Source of the DNA: Salminus brasiliensis
Lineage: Eukaryota > Chordata > Actinopteri > Characiformes > Bryconidae
DNA length: 64,000 nt
NCBI RefSeq assembly: GCF_030463535.1
Contig: NC_132897.1
Coordinates: 6,314,321-6,378,320 of the forward strand
Direction of reading: 5' to 3'
Below are positions 46,081 through 59,700 of the stretch, piece by piece. Within the stretch, counting starts at the first letter, position 1. Every line of letters starts with the position of its first letter. The notes under the pieces were generated by a model. It made no database searches, was not told the origin of the DNA, and saw only the letters and a list, made by a program, of their open reading frames with translations. The position numbers and the translations under genes were made by a program.

Positions 46081-46484
46081 CTTTACAGATGAACATATTT
46101 ATTAGTCTTGCATGCATTTGCATGAAGATGTGTTCGCACACATACACTATATATGTACTGTATGTATACACACTTACAGGTTTTTGTTTTTTGTGTTATT
46201 ATTTGAGTCTATTTGTTTTCCTTTTCATGAAATCGTTTTTTAAATTTGGTATTGTGGATTATTGTGGAATTTGTAGTGGGACCCGGCCGGACCACCCCAG
46301 GACCGAAGCAAAGCCCACCTAACATCAAGCTGCTGGTTCAGCAGCCTCACTGTGAGGGGTAAACATGGCCACATGGCTAAGGGGCAGGGCCGCTCAAGGA
46401 CGTACGGCTGGCACCTCCTAAGGAGAGCACCTGGTTGCATTCCATCCCACGTTGCAGGCGCAGCCCTATAAAACCTCCACCTAT

Positions 46485-46487
<3 letters not shown>

Positions 46488-46579
<92 letters not shown>
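46488..46579. repeat. (TA)n-(CA)n microsatellite
   Basis: About 35 TA units followed by about 9 CA units. Confidence 0.97.
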
Positions 46580-47185
46580 CTTCAGGGCTGTTTCAGTTAT
46601 GCTAGACTGTGTTTCTCCTTTGGGCTCTCCCAAATTTTGGGTGGAGGCTGTACATAAGCCTATATTGGTGTTTTGTTTTTTTTTTGCCTCTACCTTTTCA
46701 CACTTCTAAACTAAGCAATATTTTCCTTTTTAACCTTAAATCGGTACCCCTTTAATCACAGGTACCCCAGTAGAAAGCTCTTCCCCTCCCTACCAGTTAG
46801 CCGATGGGCTTTCGGCTACTATAAGGAAGAAAGCTGACTTAGCCGCCACTTCTGACAGAAGTCCCCCACGAGGCGAGATCAGATCAATAGACAAATGTTA
46901 TAATTTACCAATAACAAAGTTCAATGAAAGTAGCAATCTTGGTGAAGGGGCAGACCTTCTGACCTCTTCGCACCAGCTAATACGAATTGATTTAGTTTAA
47001 TATTTCACAGCGTCTGTGGACGACTGAAATGTCACTGTTTTGTAATATCCTGAGTAGCTCAGCGAGAAGGAGGGTTGGTTACTATTAACAGGATATGTGT
47101 CACAACACAGAACAAATAACAGTACACAGATCAGAGTATGGTATATCAAACCATAACATCACACAGAAAGTACATTAACTAAAAT

Positions 47186-47191
47186 TTTATT
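47186..47191 (-). promoter_or_regulatory. top3b: top3b poly(A) signal
   Basis: AATAAA on the minus strand, about 105 bases beyond the top3b stop codon, which would give a short 3' UTR. A second gene is not in the way. Longer alternative ends are possible. Confidence 0.6.
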
Positions 47192-47293
47192 GATGTCATA
47201 CCTATTTTACAGGTAACATTCAAGGTCCAGCTGTTAACTTAGTTTTTTTGTTTTTTCCATGCGGAAGGATATTTTATACACACGTACATAATC

Positions 47294-47772
47294 CTAAACA
47301 AAATACGCTGCCAGGGCTGCCATTTTGTCTTTTGGTTTTTTAGGATTCCCCCGTCCACCAGGGCGCCTCCCTCTGCCCCTCCCTCTGCCTCTGCGAGCCC
47401 CACCTCCTCTGTGCATAGGATGCCGCATGGTGGCATGTTTGAGCTCCACCAGGTCCTGGAAGAGTGTGTCGCAGAAAACACAGCCAGTGTGTTGCGTCTC
47501 TCCATCAGCCAGCGGCGTGCGGGCCTTGTGGAAGTCCACCATCACCAGCGACGCCTCGCATGCCTCACAGCTGTCCTGGGCCACCTGCACCTTATAGGCA
47601 TGCTCAAAGAAATGCACCACAACGTTGCACTTGTTGCAGGCCATGCGCCACTTTGGACCAGAGTTTGGGTCGAAGACGAGTACGCCAGTCTCACATTCCA
47701 CACACTGACCGATCCCGAGAGAGTTAAGGGAGTGTGGGCAAGACGGGTGGGTGCACTCGTTACAGCCCATAC
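47294..47772 (-). CDS. top3b: top3b coding exon 17 (last)
   Basis: Residues 703-861 and TAG stop (47296-47294). Starts [12 protein letters not shown] and carries several CxxC pairs. It ends in an RG-rich box and the conserved [13 protein letters not shown] terminus. Acceptor GTGCAAG. Confidence 0.97.
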
Positions 47773-50700
47773 CTTGCACAACGGAGACAGAGAGGTGATT
47801 TGGGTGGGGGAAAAAGGAGAGTCAGACTTTCAAATTCATCCAATTTATCAGCCATAACATTAAAACCACATTAAGTGAGTAATATTGATTATCTGGTCAT
47901 AATGGCACCTTGTAATGTATGTACAAAAGTATTGGGACACCCATTCATTCATTATATCTTCTGAAATCAAGGGTATTTAAAGTTTATCCTGCTTTGTAAG
48001 GGCTTCATACACATCTAGTTCATGACTGGCATTAGCCATGGTGCCAATAGGTTCATGTTTATCTGCCCCAAAGACTTTGATTCTATAGGCAGTACGTCTC
48101 TACAGGGACTAGACAAGCTGTGTGTGTGTGCACATTTGCAAATCTGTCCCCAATGGGTGCAACTTCAAGTATCTGAATGCACGCATTAATAGGGGTTTTC
48201 ACAAATATGGACTCATATGTATCAAGAGGCCAATAATAGTGGCTGATCTTGATGACTCTGTTTTAGTGGTATCTCTGAAAATATAGCTGGTAATTCTGAA
48301 ATTATGACAAAAATATTTTTTAAAACATTAAATACATCTTTTTCAAATTTGCTCGGACCCCAGTGCTACAAACATTGTATTATTTTAAGAGGTCATATTT
48401 TCTTATATTTATTTTTTTCTACCTGAGGTACACACGCAATTTCACAACAGGTGTGCCCTATTTTGTAAAAAACACAACAAGTACATGTTTGCATACTAAA
48501 AATTACACTTTTAATACTTTTTATTTGAAAATTAACAATCACATACAGTTGCAAGAAAAAGTAAGTGAGCTTTTGGAATTAATTTTGATTTCATTAAGAT
48601 TTTAGAAGCACTGATTACTAAAGAAATGTGGTCTACCTGTTACCTTAGCCACAGCTACAGACTTCCTGCAGTCACAGGAAATGTTAGTGGAGGTGCTAGA
48701 AGGGTGGCTAAAAGAAAATGTTAACTGAAGCACCGTTTTGCCAGTTAGCTCCTGGAGAAGACATTAACACAGAGGTTCGCTTACTTTGTTCTAGCCTGCA
48801 CTGTGGATGGTAACTCAACATGCTCAATATAAGACACGAACAGTACAACTGTTAGTGTGTTATTAGTTTAATTTGACTGTATTTGTGCATAATTGTGACT
48901 TGAATAACGATCGGAACACATTTCATTAGTAATAAATGTAGAAGTCCAGGTACTTGGTTTCTTGCAACTGAGATGAGTTGACAAATGATCACTATAAATA
49001 TATCACTCTTACTTATTATTTCTTTGTCCTGTTTTTTGGTATTTTGCTAGTTTATAAGTTTCATTATCATTGTGGACTCGTGGACTTTGTATCTTTGAAA
49101 AAATAAAATAATACAAAATATTAAAAGGAGATTCTAAAAGGTTTCTACTCCTTTTGTATAAACCTGAGGCACTACTTTCAACACATACCTTTCTTCATGT
49201 CTCTGAAGGGGGGGTTGCTGAAGCAGTAGGGGCAGAGCGGGTAACTCTTGCCACGAGAGCCAGAGGTCCACAGCACCAGCTCAAACTCGTCCAGAGGACA
49301 CTTCAGCTCCTTGTATAATTTAATGGCTCCGTTCTGGGGCAGACTGTACGTTTCATCACAGTGTGAACAGTGCAGGCGGCTCGGCTTAGCCTGAGAGAAA
49401 CATGTAAGGATCTTTATTAAAATATATTTATATATACTTTATATATATTTCTTTTCAGTTCTTATCTCACTCATGTGTGTAAGGTACTTTCAGCTCTTAG
49501 AGCTTTTGCTTTTAATCTTTATAGATGATTAAAACACATGAAATAAATGAAACCACAGGCTGGAGAAATAAAAAATCATCTCCAGAGTCTGCATGATTCA
49601 TGAACAGACAAAATCAGGGTCAACGAGGTCCATTGTGTTCCACTGAGGTTAAATATGACCTATGTCTAACGTCCATCAGCCAGCGTACCATGACTTAATG
49701 CCACTTAACGGTCAAATTAAATCTCCAAGCTCTGCTTTAATACACGGAAAGAGGGAGTGAAAGCACTGCTGCAAAATGAATACTTTTGATTAATTCATGA
49801 TATTCAAAAATACAATTGCTAAATTACTGTCTGTGTCTTTTTTCTGATTAGAGTGGCACTGTATCTGGGGACTTTACGAGACTCGCCCACATAAGCATAA
49901 CTTTACTTTCCGATGCTGAAGGCCACAACCTGCCGCAAAGAGCGTCATCAGCATGTCTATATCTATGAGTTTCTGCAACTTTAACCATTAGAATGACATC
50001 ATTGCATTATTATATAAACGGTATAATTCATGCAAACTTTTAGGTCTCACATGAACTGCCTTGACTTTAACTGCAAAAAAAAAAACTATGTCTGAATTAC
50101 ATAGATATATTTTTACAGATAGTTCACAAACTTCAGTTCAAACCATAATGCTTAGTTGAATTCCGAAGTTAGTAAAGAAATCTGACTAATTAAATTAACC
50201 CACCCATTTGTAGCTCCCCTTTGCACCAGCAATGCTCCCAACACTAGAAGGGTACGGACTTAACATGTCTCCGTGGACACATGTGAAGCCAGCCACCACC
50301 TCCTTTCAAATGGCCACCGATGCGGCATCTGCGGGCATCTATTAACAGACGCACGTGTCGGCCAATATCACTTATCAGTGATGAGAGAGCACAGCCAATT
50401 TATGGCCTAATACAAAATATTGAGATTTTAAGCATTTCATTTCCTCAACTGTTATTCTGAGTATTCTGTTCTACTGTTATTCTTCATTTTTGGCATTTTT
50501 TTCTTTTTGACATAATTTGCATGTTATTCTTTACATTGTCAAAATGTCATGGTGATCAAATATTTTAACCTTGACTTCCATTCAAAATATTTGTTCCTCT
50601 CCTGTAAAGTTGTCATTTTGGAGATAGGAGGTTTTTGCATTTTGAATTTCATTTTTGCATACTTTAACATTATACTTCCTTTGTCACTGCCATCATTTTG

Positions 50701-53700
50701 AATTCAGTATTTGAAAGAAAGTACAATGGGTCATCTCGCCCTGGTGCTTTCTGTGGTGTAATGGTTATGTGCTTTTTATAAACATTATATATAATTTGTG
50801 CATCACAATAATGATCCACATCAGCATTTTTCAATGCAAAGCAGCTCACTTACCCGATTCATAACTCACTCAACACACTTGCTCCCGTTAAGCAGGCCGA
50901 ATATATTGGCAATAGGGTGCCATTTGTAATCAAACAGATCTGTATGGTGCTTCACATCAATGACACTGGGAGTTGTTGTTCATAATTAACAAGATCACTT
51001 TTGTTACCAACAAACAGAGTCCTACTCTGTACACACCTGAATATACTTCATGAACCGATGGCACTTTCCACAGCGTGAGTGAGGCTTCCCAGTAGCAGCG
51101 ATTGGTGAGAAGGACACCTCCATCAGTTCATCCATACCTGAACAACACATTAAGGATTGTTATGGATTGTTATATAATTATTAACTATTCTATATTAGCC
51201 ATTAACATTACACCTTTAATTACACTATATGGACAAAAATATTGGGACCCCTGCTTATTTGCTTATTCGTGCCAAGTGGTTCATGTTTATCTGCTCTAGA
51301 AAGTCCTATTCTATTGGTACTTCTCTACAGGGACTACAGGGACTAAATGTTCGTGAGCATTTTTAAATCTGCGTAGTAATGGGTGCAACTTAAAACAGCT
51401 GAATGTATTTATTAGAAGGGGTGACCGCAAACATTTGGACATAGAGTGTGTGTAAATCAAATCAGTGCAAACTGCATTGAAGCCTAAAGTAATGTATTCT
51501 ATCTATCCATTTTGAGACCTAAGTGCAGTTTTAGACACTTACCAGCAATGGAGTCTACGAAGTAGTGAAACTTCCTCTTAAAAATATCTAGTGTGTGCTG
51601 GAGAACCTGGTTGAAGTTTGCTTTTCCCAGAGCAATAAGATTCAGCTGCTTCTCCACTGCACTACGAATGGTGGGCAACACCAACTCCACATCTAATGTA
51701 CAGGAGCAACAAAAACACACACACACACACACACAAACAAAGGAAGACTTAATTTTGCTTAATTTAGACTGAACGAACAAAAGAAACAAGAGAATAACCC
51801 TGACAATTTCTTCCCGCTCACCTATCTTGTAGTAGCCGTGAACCAGGACAATACCCAGATTGGTGGGCTTCAATTTGCGCCCATTTTCCACCGTTACATA
51901 ATTTCTTTGACAGATGTTATTGATGTGGACAGGGATGCTAGCATCAGTACCTTAGGGGGAAAAATTTAATAATTGTCATAGTACATTAAAATACCCTGCA
52001 CCCTACATATGTATTAAAACATCACGTTAGACATATAAAGATAATAAAAAAAATATAATTTGTTTATCATTTTCCTTCAAAACAACAATATATTGGTTTT
52101 TTTTTACTTTAAAACAGCATTTAAAATCATTGTGATGCTCCACTGAGGGAGAACAGTGTCTTTATCAATGTTACTCCGGTTGTGAGGTTGGGCCTTCATG
52201 TATTGCATCAATGCGCCTTAGGTGCCCATGCCTCTGCAGCTGGTTTACCGGTTGGCCTATCTGACCACTGCATACCATTAAAACCCCCATAAAACCGGCC
52301 TGACGTTTACTGTTGAAGATGTCCTGACCCAGTCGTCCTTATGCTTGCCCATTTTTTCCTGCTTTTAACACATCACCTTCAGGAACTGACTATTAACTTG
52401 CTACCTAATAAATTCACCCCTTGACAGATGCCCCTGTAGATGAATATAATCAACTAATTAAAAGTTTTAACTTCATCTGTCAGTAGTACTAATGATATGG
52501 CAGATCGGTGCATGTCTTGACAATGGCTCACATTTGTTTCACAACAAATGTCTCTTACCAATGCCATGTTTCTCCATAAGTGTGATGAGCTCAGCCTCAG
52601 TGAGGTAATCAGGAGGGCTAGTCTGTTTCTCCAGCAGTTTGACCTCATCAACAGTAAATGCATCTCCTTTCTCACAGGTCGGCAAAGCCTCCTCCAGCGG
52701 GATACCCTGCCACGGCATGACATCAGTAAAACCTAGAGGGAGATCACATTAAACATTAGAAAGAGGCAAATGTACAGAGGTCAGCCTTTCCCGAACACTC
52801 CTTTGAGTCCATCCTGGTCTATAGACCTTAATATATAGATATATATGTTTAATATATATTTTAATTACATTATAGAAAAACTGACAGAAATCACTATGTA
52901 GATCTCTATGTAATTAATTATGCAAGTGTGCAATTACTTATTAACAATCATGCATTGTAAAGGGGTAAATTACAAAGAGGATCATTCTAACTGACCAATG
53001 TATCACTGGCCACTACACTATATGTGCTGCTGTGCTAACATAATGCTGAAATGCTTATTCAAATTATATATAAACTGTAAAGATGGCATTAGATGACCAA
53101 GGCCATCAGGTCTTAACTGCACATCCTGAAGGCGTACATACCAGCTGAGATTAGAGTCTTGCCAGTGCAGGAGAAGCCCTCCGTGCCAATTCTAAATGAG
53201 ATGGTAGTCTGCAAGTACTTGCAGTCATGGCTGACCGTGGCAATAAAGTGACGTGTGATGTACTCATACAGACGCCAACCCTCACTGCCTGCACACAGAG
53301 GAAGAGAAACTACAGTCAAACTTAGTTTAACAATCTTAAAAGATTTCAGTAAACCAGAAATTTGGAAGTCCATCACATTTTTTATGGTTACTTTTTAATT
53401 AAATAAGATAAATGGCAAATTGGAGTTTATCAAAGTGTTTTCCTTAATATTGTTGTTTATAGCTTCTTCAGTTATGCTGAAACTACAAAAGTGAAAATGC
53501 CTAAAGGAATAATAAATGACTATGCAAACAAAAGCTTTTTTAAAATCCAGAAAATTACAAAACCTGGCTTATTAGGGTTACTATCATTAACGAAAAGCAC
53601 AACTTTCAAAAAACTAAACTAAAGATGCAAACTAAATCAAAACATTAACAAAAAACAAAGAATTACCAATAAACCACTAAGGTGGATAGATTTTTGTTGT

Positions 53701-56700
53701 GGCAAACAGAAACTTAAAATTACAAGCATGAAGATGTGTGTACCATTATAATTAATCTACAGTGTATAAAAATGTTTTTAAACAACTTTCAAAGCTTACA
53801 TTATTAAACTAAGCAAAAACATCAAAAACAACACCAAAAATATCGCCATGCTCCAGGTTTAATTATTACTCTGCGTTCTGGTAAACATTAACAACATTAG
53901 TGACATTTTTAATCAAAATCTGCATGTACTCCAGTTCAACTATTTCTTTTTTTTATTGGTTGCCTTGTTACAAATGACAGATGATGAGCAGAGTTTTTCA
54001 GCTGGAGTTAAACATTCTTAAACTGGATGGAGTGGAAAGGGCAGTAGCTTTAGCCATTGACACTACCGGAAGGTGTTTAAAGCTACCATTTACGCTTCCA
54101 TTTAATCTACAATAGCTAAAACTGTTCAAACACACTGTTATATATATTTAATAGTGAAAAGCTGAACAGTATGCTGCCATTTATCATTTTCAGAAAGAAT
54201 GAAAACTGGAATAGTCCAGTCATATGTTAAGAAAATCAGAAATCGTAATTGGCGAAGAGTAATGCAATCAATGCACTTGTACTTAAAACTAACAAACTTT
54301 AAATCTTAAATTAAAAAAAAAAAAAAAATTCAAAAGAGAATAAAACTAAAAAAGTAATTCAGGTTTAAAAACTACAGTAATCCTAGGTCTTACCCAGCTC
54401 GCTCTCTGAGGCCGACCTCATGGGGGTGATTGGCGGGTGGTCTCCTGCATCTGCTCCTTTCCTTGGTCGGTTAATCCCTTCAGCCAACAGAGTCTTTACC
54501 TGTTTTTAACACACACAAGTGCAAACACATAAATAAATAAGGCCACAACTACCAAACTTTAACTTAATTCACAAGGTAAATAAACATTAATTCAAATTAA
54601 ATAAAATCAATTTGAAAATAATGTTACATTTAAATCCTTATTAAAAACTTATTAAAGTTATAATTATAACTAATTATAACTTTAACTACGGTTATAGTTA
54701 TAGTAAATATATAACTACAGTAAAGATAATATATAATACGGCAAGGATGATGAGGCTCACCGTCTCAGCCCAGTGGGAGTTGTTGGCCTGCTGCCTAAGC
54801 GTCCCCTTGAGGTCAAAGTTCTCTGGGTAGTGTGTGGTCTCTGTGCGAGGGTAGCTGATATACCCCTGGGTGTACAAGCGCTCTGCTATCTGCATGGTAT
54901 GCTGAGGTCCCATTCCTAAAGGCAAATGCATTTGTTATATTATATCTTTGACAATGTAGATTTAATTATTAAAGACACCAAAAGCTGTTTTATATGTTTT
55001 TAATATGTCAAATATTTTGGGAACAACTGGAAGTTATTCAGTTCTAATTCCTCAATAGCTATGTGAATAAACAGTACTTTGACCATGACCTACCCAAAGC
55101 AGAACTGGCCACTCGTAACATCTCCACCGTATTCAAGGCAAGAGGTCTCTGCTTGGCTTTCTCCTTCTTACTGACTGACTCAACCTGCGGGATAGACAGT
55201 GAACAGTGGTCTCAGTGCAATCGTGCAAATACTTCAACTGATAGACTTAATATATGTAAGGGGTTAAATATATTGTTTCAGATTAATGTTCCCTGACATT
55301 TGAAAATTGTTAATTTAGTCTGGATAAATGCGCCCATGATACATTATATGGACAAAAGTATTGGGACACATCTCTTAATCATTGAATTCAGGTATATAAT
55401 TCAGTCTCATACTGTCCATATAGTGTATGTTTAATAACTTAAAAATTATTCATAACACACGAGAGATAAGAAGGGCCTTCAGGACACACCAGGGCTTCTC
55501 TGGCTGTCTTGGTCATGTTGACAAACATCTGAACAATTTCTCGATCAAACACCCGCACACGGTCCCAGTCCAAAGTGATCGGACTCTCTTTCCCTTTGAA
55601 CACCTGCATTTCAAACACAAAAAATGGACAGAATGAATGGATGACTCAAATTAAGACTTTAAGTCGCATTAGTAACTGTAATTTTAGAACCACAATAACT
55701 AGATTAAACAAAGGAACTGTAAAATTGTAAAATCTGTAAACTGTAAAATCCAAAAACTGTGAAATTACACTCCATGCTTAACCCCTTAAACAGCCTATAG
55801 AAACTTTATTACCAAGAAAATAGCCCCACTAGTTCGTACAGAAGTCCCTGTAGTTACTGAATAACACACCTAAGTGTGTAATAAGCCTTTCTCCATTAAG
55901 GGGTTAAGGTAGTAATTGGGCTGAATGACTGTGGAATTTATATGGAATTTATATGGAATGTGACTGCAGTAGCTCAAATACTTTTTCTAGGTGCTAAAAC
56001 ATCTGGAAGCTGACCTTGGCCTGGATTACCCAGTAGGTCTCAGGTTTGAAAGACTGGATCTTGTCATGGCGCTCCACGCAAAAACCCAGAGTTGGTGTCT
56101 GGCATGGGCCAAATGAGATGAGAGAAGAGTCCAGATTTCCGTATTTTCCCTGGAAGTACTTTGTCTGGAATCTGAAGAACACAGCTCATTTAAAATGTGC
56201 ATATAGAAACCACATATTTGACAAAACAGCAAAACTTAATATCAGCTGCCAATTAACCCTCCCCCTAGCACTACCAATGCTCCCAACACTAGGAGGGTAA
56301 GGACTTGGGTGATGTCTTCTCCAATACATGCAAAGAGAGCTACCACCTCTTTTTGATGCAACATGCTTGTGCTCTCTCTGATTCCATCCGCTGATGGCAA
56401 AGCAGCATGGCTGGGGTGTGAACTTGTGACACCTGGGCCATAGTGGTGGAGCATTAGACTGCTGAGCCACTCAGAGCCCCAGTGTCAGCTTTTCTAAGCT
56501 CATCAGTGGAACGACCAACATAATAATAGTTCTAAATTTAACTAACACTGACAGTCTGAAGCGTTACATACCTTGTAAAAGCACAGCCAATCCGGAGATC
56601 CAGCTCCTGCCGAGCATCCACAGACAGGGCTTCGTTCTTATTGGGCTCTCCAAGTCGGTTCATTGCATTCCAAATGTCCGTGTCTGTGATGGAGCTGAAC

Positions 56701-59700
56701 TTGGCCCGGTAAACAGTTCGCTCATTACCGTACAACTTATTCATCACCGGCTGAATGGCATCCAAGACCTAAATCAAATTGAACAAAGACAAGTTATATT
56801 AAAAATATAATTTATACCAATATAGTCGATCACCCAAGACACATTTTGTGTTCAAAGTTTGCTTCTTTAGTTCCGTACTGTACCAGCCAGAACATTTCTC
56901 AAACTGTGTTGAACCATTACATAAATATACATAAAATTATAAAAGATAATCTCAAATATATTTGCTTATGTGATTGACAGTGAATAAACAAATAATATGA
57001 TCATCAGAAAAAAGGAGAAGAACAAAAGCATGTTTCATTGTTTACAGTCATCTCCAACCCTAGAGCGCTACCATCTCCTGGAGAACTCCAATCCAAATCA
57101 AACATACCCCATTCAGCCAATTAAGGACTTCTGAAGACATTAATTAGTTGGGTCAGGAGGGGTGAATTAGGGTTGGATCTAAAGTCTGCAGGAAGGTAGC
57201 TCTCCAGGACCGTGTGATGAGTTAGACATACAGTCTTATGTCAAATGTTGGGCAACGATGGTCAATTTTTTATTTAGTTTTTTTTATTATTATAAATAGG
57301 TTTACAGCCTCTACAGAGCCCCATTCAACATAACAGTGTGACATGTCTCTGTCATGCCCTTGTGTTTTCTTTTCCTGGTCTCTGTGTCTGTGTTTTGTTT
57401 TCCTCATGTGATCTTCAGCACATGGCTCCGTTTTGTGTTCCTGTCTCCACCTTAGCCTCGCCTAGTCATTAGCGCTCCCACCTGTGTCACCTTTGTAGCC
57501 CTGTCCTCTTATAAGCCTGTACATTTTAACTAACATGATGCAAATGGTAACAAGCTTCCATTCTGCGTTAGCTCCCCTAATAGTGCCAGTACAGACGTAA
57601 TAAACAAGCTTTGGACACTAAACTTGTCTTGGTTGATAAACTACATTAGAATTTAGGTGAAAATGATGTACATGTGATGTAATGTTTTGTTCAAATGTGT
57701 GCTTTATTATGATCTCAGGTTTACCTCAAAACAAATGTTCTCCCCTTCTTTGTCACAATCCAGCCACAATACGACATAGTCACAACCTTTGGCTTCAACC
57801 TGTAATAGCGGTAATATTGATATTAGGATGAATAGCAGGCATTTTTTTATATGTTAACAAACGGGATTTTTTAAAAGAACATCTCAAAAGAGGTTGCTTT
57901 TATGGCATGCTTCTACATAAGGATTCTACCAAGGCACAGTGGTGATACCTGTAGGAATTTGACCATGCTGAGTTTAGGGTTGGCCTCTTTCTTCTCAGTT
58001 GGTGCTTTGCTGAACAGTTCGGCTGGATCCACTTTGTCCCAGTTATTGTATTTTCCTGTTAAAGTACAGGGAGCAAATCATAGCCATGCACACATTGTGA
58101 GATTAGTCTGTATACTGTATTTATTGACTGTAAACCTGAGGTCTATACAAAAAAAACTTCAATACTCTACCATAAACTCTTTAAACGGTTGTAAAGCCTC
58201 AGGATGCAAATTCTGTATTTTAGTTGATTTAAAAGGATGGGTACTATATGTGTGCAGATGTAAGATGCGGAGTGCTGGAGATGAAAGACTTGCCAGTGAA
58301 ATCCAGACTCATGACATGACCACACACGGACGTCATCTTAAAGCGTACACTTTGGCCCATGAAGCTTCCTGTATACTCATGGACAGAGCACGCTCCATTC
58401 AGACCTTTGCGGCTGGAACAGCTACCTGTCAGCAAAGAGAAGGTTCAGAGGAGGTCATGAGTTCAAATACAATTTAACTGCCAAAGCATGAACTTATTTA
58501 CTTAAATTGGCCACTTTCTTATGTATGAAAATAATAAAAATTACATACACACTGTATGTCTAAATGAATGCACTCAGCTACTTTAAGTAGCACCCATGGC
58601 TGATATAAATGTGCAAAAGCACACAACTAGCTTGTTAAGTCCCTGTGGAGAAGTACTGACAATAGAATAGGACTCTCTGGAGCAGATAAACATAAACCTA
58701 TTGGCGCTATGCCACCAGACATGGGCTGTAGTAAACAGCATTTTTTAAATTATTATTATTATTTGAGAAAATGTATTTTGCTCTGCACTTTTGCTTTATT
58801 ACTCATAAACAATGAAATATCTCGCAATACTTTAACCATCATTTCAGTTAAATTAAAATACTATTTAAAAAAGGATGGAACTGGTGTCTCTATCACCTTA
58901 ACGGCTGCAATAAAATCCTGCAAATGACCACAGAACACCACAGAGCAGCCCACCATGCAGCAGACAGACAGTAAAGAAGTGAATGACTGGGTGAATGAAT
59001 GAAAGTGCAGCAGGAGGACCAGGAGGAAACTCATTAAGCACCCTCCCCTTCCATTCACATTTCATCTACCCCCACTTTGCTCACTCACTCTACTCTAACT
59101 CTAAACTCAAGAGGTGAATGAGGATGACCGGTGGCTACTGGTTGTCCGGTGATTGCCATGTGTCACTCAAGGTCGTGCTTTCATTTGCACATGAGGGACA
59201 ATTGAGTGGGAGCCTGAATAATGAGTATAGGACTGACTGTGACGTGATGTGAACTTCCTTGCCCCCCCTTCGATGGCCATGGGGTAACCGTGTAACCCCA
59301 TAGGCTGCCACTACTCAGCCTGGGTAAATAAATACGCTCCCAGGAGAACGACATCTCACCAGCTTCCTCATCCCGCTGTCTGCACATCACCGGTTCCACC
59401 ACTATCTTCTGCTACACTACCAAACAGCATGCAACAGCTACAGGTAAAAGTATTAAATTTAGCTTAGTTTTGGCAGATAAATAATGTAAAAATGTAAGTT
59501 AAGGTAAAGTTAAATATTGTCGTATTAATAACACTACAATAATACAAAATTCTATAATATTTTTCTCTCTCAGCTCCTGGGTCTTCTCACCCTGACTCTT
59601 CTGGTGGTAAACCCAAGCCAGTGCAATCCCATCGGGGAACAGTGCGCACTGGAGCCAGGCTTTTCTTCAATCAGTATTGTCAATCTGGACAGCCTGGAGA

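Larger units (their letters stand above)
40541..47185. other. Intergenic region between ppm1f and top3b
   Basis: No exon was recognised. Contents besides the SINE at 40776: a related minisatellite at 41300-41480 and 45185-45295, a 250-bp local duplication (41690-42235), and a dispersed repeat pair (42905-43020 and 44637-44760). It also holds an inverted-repeat transposon copy (43693-43943), a LINE remnant (45700-46080) and a (TA)n-(CA)n tract (46488-46579). The rest is AT-rich and unassigned. Confidence 0.65.

Noticed and set aside
47411..47857. 148-codon plus-strand frame and two other overlapping frames
   Set aside because: Antisense to the GC-rich last exon of top3b; long antisense frames are expected there.
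57902..58477. 191-codon open frame on the plus strand, the longest single frame in the window
   Set aside because: It is the antisense shadow of top3b exons 2 and 3, which carry strong family matches and splice phases on the minus strand.
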